A stretch of 64,000 bases of DNA, taken from positions 38,257 to 102,256 of the forward strand of contig UNSK01000002.1 in the NCBI GenBank assembly GCA_900552525.1, read 5' to 3'. The notes under the pieces were generated by a model. It was not told the origin of the DNA, ran no database searches, and saw only the letters and a program-made list of their open reading frames with translations. Of the stretch, positions 60,128-64,000 are shown in pieces; position 1 is the stretch's first letter, and the number at the start of each line of letters is the position of its first letter. The translations under genes and the position numbers were made by a program. Origin of the DNA: Candidatus Gastranaerophilales bacterium (GTDB taxonomy: Bacteria > Cyanobacteriota > Vampirovibrionia > Gastranaerophilales > Gastranaerophilaceae).

Positions 60128-60541
60128 TTAACTCTTATGTTTTAAGTATTTTTCAAAACTCTTATCTTCAACTTTGTATCCGCAGCCTTCATGAAGTTTT
60201 CCCGGATAAGAAATTTTTTTTGCAGGATAATTGCGGCACATACGCAGACGTTTATCATAAACAGAGCAAAGTCCTTCTTCTGTGACATATTTACAGGCAA
60301 AAATGAGATTTCCTGCCTCATCCTTTCCTCTGATATAAAATCTTTTATATGCAGGAAAAAGAAACTGCATTATCTTAAAATCTGTTGTAGTGTAAGTGTC
60401 AAAACTATACATATATCTGCAGCATTTGCCGCATTTAAGGCATTTACCGGTGATTTTATATTCCATTTTTTCTGGTACAAAATATGATAATAATTCATTC
60501 TTTAAAATTGTCAAAAAACTTAACATTATATTGAAAAACAC
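60128..60541 (-). CDS. YkgJ-type cysteine cluster protein
   Basis: The protein has 137 residues. KCLKCGKCCRYMYSF, then CKYVTEEGLCSVYDKRLRMCRNYP and CGYKV, give the CxxCxxCC...C...C...C pattern of the YkgJ family (putative zinc or iron-sulfur binding). The N-terminal 20 residues are hydrophobic. Function is unknown in the family. It is monocistronic, divergent from the PBP gene. Confidence 0.88.
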   Translation of the reverse strand: MFFNIMLSFLTILKNELLSYFVPEKMEYKITGKCLKCGKCCRYMYSFDTYTTTDFKIMQFLFPAYKRFYIRGKDEAGNLIFACKYVTEEGLCSVYDKRLRMCRNYPAKKISYPGKLHEGCGYKVEDKSFEKYLKHKS

Positions 60542-60617
60542 TCCGCCCTGTTATTTCTTTGTTAGAATAATATCATGGTACTAAGATTGAGAGATAAAAT
60601 CAATAAAGGATAATTTT

Positions 60618-62780
60618 ATGGGAAATTACAATATTCCAAAAAATAGAAAAAAGAAATATTCTTCTAAACGCGTAACAGTTGATAATCCATTTTTAAAACT
60701 AATCGCAGGACTCATTGTTTTTGGCCTTGGGGTCATGCTTGCAGGCTTGATAGCTTTGAAGCTCTATTTGACATCACTGCCTCCAATAAAAAATTTGAAT
60801 ACGCTTAAACCAAATATTGTTACGACCTTCTGTGCAGGTGATGGCGAAGTTATTAAGACATTCGCAGCTTATACATATTCAAACGTTGAGTTGAAAGAAG
60901 TCCCTGAAACACTTGTAAAAGCGCTTATTGCGACGGAAGATAAAAATTTCTATAAACATCCTGGATATGATATGGTAGGTCTTGCCCGCTCAATGGTTGC
61001 GAACGTACTTGCTGGTCATGTTGTACAGGGTGCAAGTACTATTACACAGCAATTATCTCGAATATTATTCCTTTCTAATGAAAAAACTTTTACCAGAAAA
61101 ATCAAAGAATTACAGGTTGCTGCACAGATAGAAAAGACCATTTCAAAAGATAAGATTTTGGAAATGTATCTTAATAATGTTTATCTAGGCTCCGGAGCAT
61201 ACGGTGTTAAGGGAGCCGCAAGAATTTACTTTAATAAAAATCTTAACCAGCTTACATTGCCGGAAATGGCTTTAATTGCCGGACTTCCGCAGGCGCCGTC
61301 TGTTTATTCGCCGTATAACAACAAAAAACTCGCAGAAAAACGCAGAAATCAGGTTCTTTTAAGAATGTATAAAATGAAATACATTGATAAAGAAACTTAT
61401 GAAAAAGCTAAAAAAGCTCCGATAAATTTGTCGTCAATGCCGACTATGTATGCAACAAACAAGGCGCCATATTTCTGTGATTATGTAATGAAAGAAATGT
61501 ATAAACTCGGGTTTACAGAAGATGAAATTGTGAATGGCGGTTATAAGGTTATAACAACCCTTGATTACAAAGCCCAAGTAAAAGCAAATGAGGCTATCTT
61601 GAAGAATCTTAAAGCGTGGGGCTTAACAAGAGATAAAAATCAGGCAGCAGTATTTTCATTCAGCCCTATTGACGGGAGAATACTGGTTTATGCCGGAGGT
61701 AAAGATTATACAAAAAGCCAGTATGACAGGGTAACGCAATCTGCAAGACCTTCCGGTTCTGCATTCAAACCGTTTATTTACACAGCTGCAATTGAAAAGG
61801 GATATTCTCCTAATGATATGATAGATGATTTACCATTCAAAGCCGGCGACTGGACGCCTAGAAACTACGGTAATAAATACAGAGGCCCTATTCCTTTGTA
61901 TACAGCACTGATGGTTTCTTCTAATGTATGTACAGCAAGGCTTATGGATGCAATAGGTGTAAGACCTGTTATACAGCTTGCAAGAGTAATGGGAATTACA
62001 ACACCAATTCCTTATGATTATACAATTTCTCTCGGTTCAAACAGTGTAAAATTATTTGAAATGACAAGAGCTTATGGTGTTTTTGCAAATGGCGGATTTA
62101 AGGTAGAACCTTTTGCTATAGAAAGAATTGAATCATCAAGAGGAACAATTCTCTATGAAGCTAAAAAAGCCCGTTCAAGTAAGGTGCTTAATCTTAATAC
62201 TGCTGCAACAATGACTGCAATTATGAAAACAGTTATTACAAACGGCACAGGCCGTGCTGCTAATATCGGAAAACCTGCTGCAGGAAAAACCGGTACAACA
62301 GATGATAGTAAAGATGCGTATTTTATCGGCTTTACTCCTGATGTTGTTACAGGCGTATGGGTCGGTAATGATGATAACTCTCAGATGGGCGGGATTACAG
62401 GCGGAACAGTACCTGCTCTTATCTGGAAAGATGTTATGACAGTTGCAACTGCACCTTATGGAAATGCTGATTTTGAGTATCCGGAAGTAATCTTAAATCC
62501 TTTCAGAGCTCCGGGGGTATCAATCATTCCTCAGAGTGAAGCGAAAAAGAAATTAGAAAACAAAGAAAAAGAACAGCAAGAGGCAGAGAAAGAAAAAGCT
62601 GAAGAGCAAAAAACTCCTGCACCGGTGGTAAAACCGGCTGAAATTCTGCAACAGACTTTAACACCGATAAAGAAAAAGGAAACTCCTATGGTCGAAGTTA
62701 AATCTGAAAGAACAGAAGCACCGCAGCCGCAGTTTGCACCGATACCTGTAACTTCAGCTCCGATAGGACAGCAGCAATAA
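60618..62780 (+). CDS. Penicillin-binding protein 1A (bifunctional class A PBP)
   Basis: This protein polymerises and crosslinks peptidoglycan. It has 720 residues. A basic N-terminus and one membrane helix (about 27-52) precede the GT51 domain (about 80-250), with ATEDKNFYKHPGYD (catalytic Glu) and GASTITQQLSR. The transpeptidase domain (about 330-600) has the SxxK motif in SGSAFKP, SSN and KTGTT. The C-terminal 80 residues are Glu/Lys/Pro/Gln-rich and disordered. GGA before ATG 60618 is weak. Confidence 0.95.
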   Translation: MGNYNIPKNRKKKYSSKRVTVDNPFLKLIAGLIVFGLGVMLAGLIALKLYLTSLPPIKNLNTLKPNIVTTFCAGDGEVIKTFAAYTYSNVELKEVPETLVKALIATEDKNFYKHPGYDMVGLARSMVANVLAGHVVQGASTITQQLSRILFLSNEKTFTRKIKELQVAAQIEKTISKDKILEMYLNNVYLGSGAYGVKGAARIYFNKNLNQLTLPEMALIAGLPQAPSVYSPYNNKKLAEKRRNQVLLRMYKMKYIDKETYEKAKKAPINLSSMPTMYATNKAPYFCDYVMKEMYKLGFTEDEIVNGGYKVITTLDYKAQVKANEAILKNLKAWGLTRDKNQAAVFSFSPIDGRILVYAGGKDYTKSQYDRVTQSARPSGSAFKPFIYTAAIEKGYSPNDMIDDLPFKAGDWTPRNYGNKYRGPIPLYTALMVSSNVCTARLMDAIGVRPVIQLARVMGITTPIPYDYTISLGSNSVKLFEMTRAYGVFANGGFKVEPFAIERIESSRGTILYEAKKARSSKVLNLNTAATMTAIMKTVITNGTGRAANIGKPAAGKTGTTDDSKDAYFIGFTPDVVTGVWVGNDDNSQMGGITGGTVPALIWKDVMTVATAPYGNADFEYPEVILNPFRAPGVSIIPQSEAKKKLENKEKEQQEAEKEKAEEQKTPAPVVKPAEILQQTLTPIKKKETPMVEVKSERTEAPQPQFAPIPVTSAPIGQQQ

Positions 62781-62808
62781 TACTATGTATTAGTTAGTGA
62801 GGCGTAAA

Positions 62809-63696
62809 ATGAATTTAGAAGACTTTAAAATAACAAGCGGAATAAACAGTCACCAGAATGCCAGCATTGAAAGAAACGAAAAAACAATAGATTATTCATC
62901 AAGCAAACCTCTTTCATATGCAGACATTTTGAGTATAACAAAAGGGTTGAACGTAATAAGTGAAATTTTTGATGTTAATGCTGTTGTTACGGTATCTGGC
63001 ACGAATATAAGTGCAGTAGCACTTGGAAAATCCCTGGAGGAAGCTATTGTGCAAGCAATGGACTCAAATCCTCTTGATTTTGTTAATGCAAATGTGGTAG
63101 TTTCGGCTGAAATTGACAGCGATGCAGCAAAGATGCTTAAGGGAGTAAATATAATTATTGCTCCAAAGTTTACAAAAAATGCCGTAGAATATCTGGACTC
63201 ACATGACATATGTTATGTAAGTATAGAAACTCCTTTAAAAGATTATAAAAAGTATCTTTCAAATGAAACTATAGTAACTCCGCTGGGAACGCTTGTGCAA
63301 ACCCCGAATTTAAGCGAACTGGATAAAGAAACGTTTAAAGTAGTATCTAAAAATAAACCGACAGTAGAGCAGATAGAAGATGCTGTTTTTGCATGGAAGG
63401 TGGCAAAGCATGCAAAATCTCAGGCAGTTGTAATCGCAAAAGATTTAAAAACATCAGCTGTAGCTCAAGGTTTGAGAAGTGATGCATCTGAATATGCTTT
63501 GAATGCAGCGTGTGAAAGGGCTAAAGATGCTGTATTAGCTTCTGATATTCCACTTGATGTTCATGATATAAATGCAGCAATTCAATGCAGAATAGCTCTT
63601 GTAATAGTGCCTTCAGCTTCATCAAAAGTCGTTGAAACCGTTGATAAATATGGCTTGGCACTAATTACTACCGGAATAACAAATAAATTATTTTAA
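62809..63696 (+). CDS. Stand-alone, divergent AICAR transformylase-like domain protein
   Basis: The protein has 295 residues from ATG 62809 (GAGG at 62799-62802). KPTVEQIEDAVFAWKVAKHAKSQAVVIAKD matches the PurH AICARFT core, including the Lys-His pair. It has no IMP-cyclohydrolase domain. Downstream PurH motifs are degenerate: FFPF reads IPLD, the GGS-RD loop reads SASSKV, and the terminal FRH is lost. It may be a non-catalytic paralogue that binds an AICAR-like nucleotide. The N-terminal half (60-190) is less conserved. It follows the PBP gene by 28 bases. Confidence 0.7.
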   Translation: MNLEDFKITSGINSHQNASIERNEKTIDYSSSKPLSYADILSITKGLNVISEIFDVNAVVTVSGTNISAVALGKSLEEAIVQAMDSNPLDFVNANVVVSAEIDSDAAKMLKGVNIIIAPKFTKNAVEYLDSHDICYVSIETPLKDYKKYLSNETIVTPLGTLVQTPNLSELDKETFKVVSKNKPTVEQIEDAVFAWKVAKHAKSQAVVIAKDLKTSAVAQGLRSDASEYALNAACERAKDAVLASDIPLDVHDINAAIQCRIALVIVPSASSKVVETVDKYGLALITTGITNKLF

Positions 63697-63727
63697 TACA
63701 TTTTTTAATATATTTTCAAATATTCTC

Positions 63728-63757
63728 TTGACAAAAGAGAATATTTTATTGTATTTT
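63728..63757 (+). promoter_or_regulatory. Promoter of the 63764 gene, possibly leaderless
   Basis: TTGACA (63728-63733), 18 bases, TATTTT (63752-63757). The ATG at 63764 is six bases past the -10. Confidence 0.6.
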
Positions 63758-63763
63758 ATATGT

Positions 63764-63958
63764 ATGAAAAATATGTTAGATACACTTTCCACAATTGAAG
63801 AAAAAGTTATGTTATGCATTGATTTGCTTGAGATTGCAAAGAATTACTGCGAATCTAATTTTGACAAAGGTCAAGAACTCTCAGCAGTGGGTACTATCCT
63901 CCAGGTAGTACTGGGTGAGCAAAAGTCATTAGCAGACAGCTTGGACGAACTTGTGTAA
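63764..63958 (+). CDS. Small acidic helical protein (64 aa)
   Basis: I do not recognise this protein. It is acidic, probably two helices (LSTIEEKVMLCIDLLEIAKNYCE and LSAVGTILQVVLGEQKSLADSLDEL), with two cysteines. The TTG codon at 63728 is the promoter -35, so the start is ATG 63764. It has no ribosome site and probably a leaderless message. A strong terminator follows, so it is a complete single-gene unit. Confidence 0.55.
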   Translation: MKNMLDTLSTIEEKVMLCIDLLEIAKNYCESNFDKGQELSAVGTILQVVLGEQKSLADSLDELV

Positions 63959-63961
63959 GAG

Positions 63962-63999
63962 AAAGGGCGGTTGGAGAAAACTCCAACCGCCCTTTTTTT
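63962..63999 (+). terminator. Terminator at the window end
   Basis: GGGCGGTTGGAG and CTCCAACCGCCC form a 12-bp stem around AAAA, with flanking A's and a T7 tail. Confidence 0.92.
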
Positions 64000-64000
64000 A

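Noticed and set aside
63728-63763. N-terminal extension from the TTG at 63728
   Set aside because: This TTG is the -35 element TTGACA. The transcript begins at or after 63764.

Overview
The window is AT-rich bacterial chromosome. Short operons are separated by clear intrinsic terminators. I see no rRNA, CRISPR array, insertion sequence or intact prophage. The content points to a Gram-negative-type anaerobe of the non-photosynthetic cyanobacterial sister lineage, probably a gut Candidatus Gastranaerophilales/Melainabacteria (Vampirovibrionia). Evidence for this: outer-membrane machinery (a TolC/RND pump, a Skp-like chaperone, a LolA-like protein, PBP1A), a class III anaerobic ribonucleotide reductase, a DapL-type aminotransferase, Mini-III RNase and SMC-ScpA-ScpB. 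Several unrelated proteins also carry a short N-terminal aromatic-basic motif (NFKS / INFRG / SFKA). The lineage is inferred from gene content and was not tested by phylogeny.

Layout. 1-5 kb: type II fatty-acid synthesis (fabD partial, fabG, acpP, fabF). 5-11 kb: lineage-type unknown proteins, a methyltransferase-like protein, Hsp20, DapL and tRNA-Gly(GCC). 11-20 kb: a GT-C glycosyltransferase-like protein, YraN, GatB, a TPR protein, NrdD and MnmG. 19.9-29 kb: glgA followed without a gap by a tightly overlapping ten-gene lipid locus. Its gene set and order match the core of aryl-polyene clusters: acyltransferase, two ACPs, COG4648 membrane protein, AMP-ligase/dehydratase fusion, thioesterase, LolA-like, MMPL exporter, methyltransferase, LpxL-like acyltransferase. 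It has no ketosynthase, ketoreductase or ammonia lyase.

29-37 kb: a membrane protein behind two tandem operator-like palindromes, a Y-family polymerase with a small partner, Adk, RimO, a DUF486 protein, a frameshifted small gene, a ROK kinase, a lytic transglycosylase behind a GC-rich structured leader, and a STAS protein. 37-46 kb: a compact hairpin / 23-residue hydrophobic peptide / hairpin module, smc-scpA-scpB with an overlapping metzincin-TPR gene, a NrtR-like Nudix regulator, secG, tcdA and a MerR regulator. 46-52 kb: a complete adaptor-RND-TolC efflux operon. 52-56 kb: Mini-III, TPR, FtsB/DivIC-like, a beta-barrel protein, Skp, a secreted protein and tRNA-Gln(CTG) with a displaced copy of its 3' end.

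56-59 kb: a three-gene minus-strand locus (AAA+ ATPase, small protein, HExxH protein) behind a leader that holds a promoter, a short leader ORF, a long-range stem and a perfect terminator hairpin. 59-64 kb: TM2 and XRE proteins, a YkgJ-type cysteine cluster protein, PBP1A, a divergent stand-alone AICARFT-like protein and a short unknown protein.

The strongest candidates for an undescribed system are the ketosynthase-less aryl-polyene-like locus, the attenuator-controlled AAA+/HExxH locus with its shared N-terminal motif, and the 37.2-37.4 kb small-peptide module.
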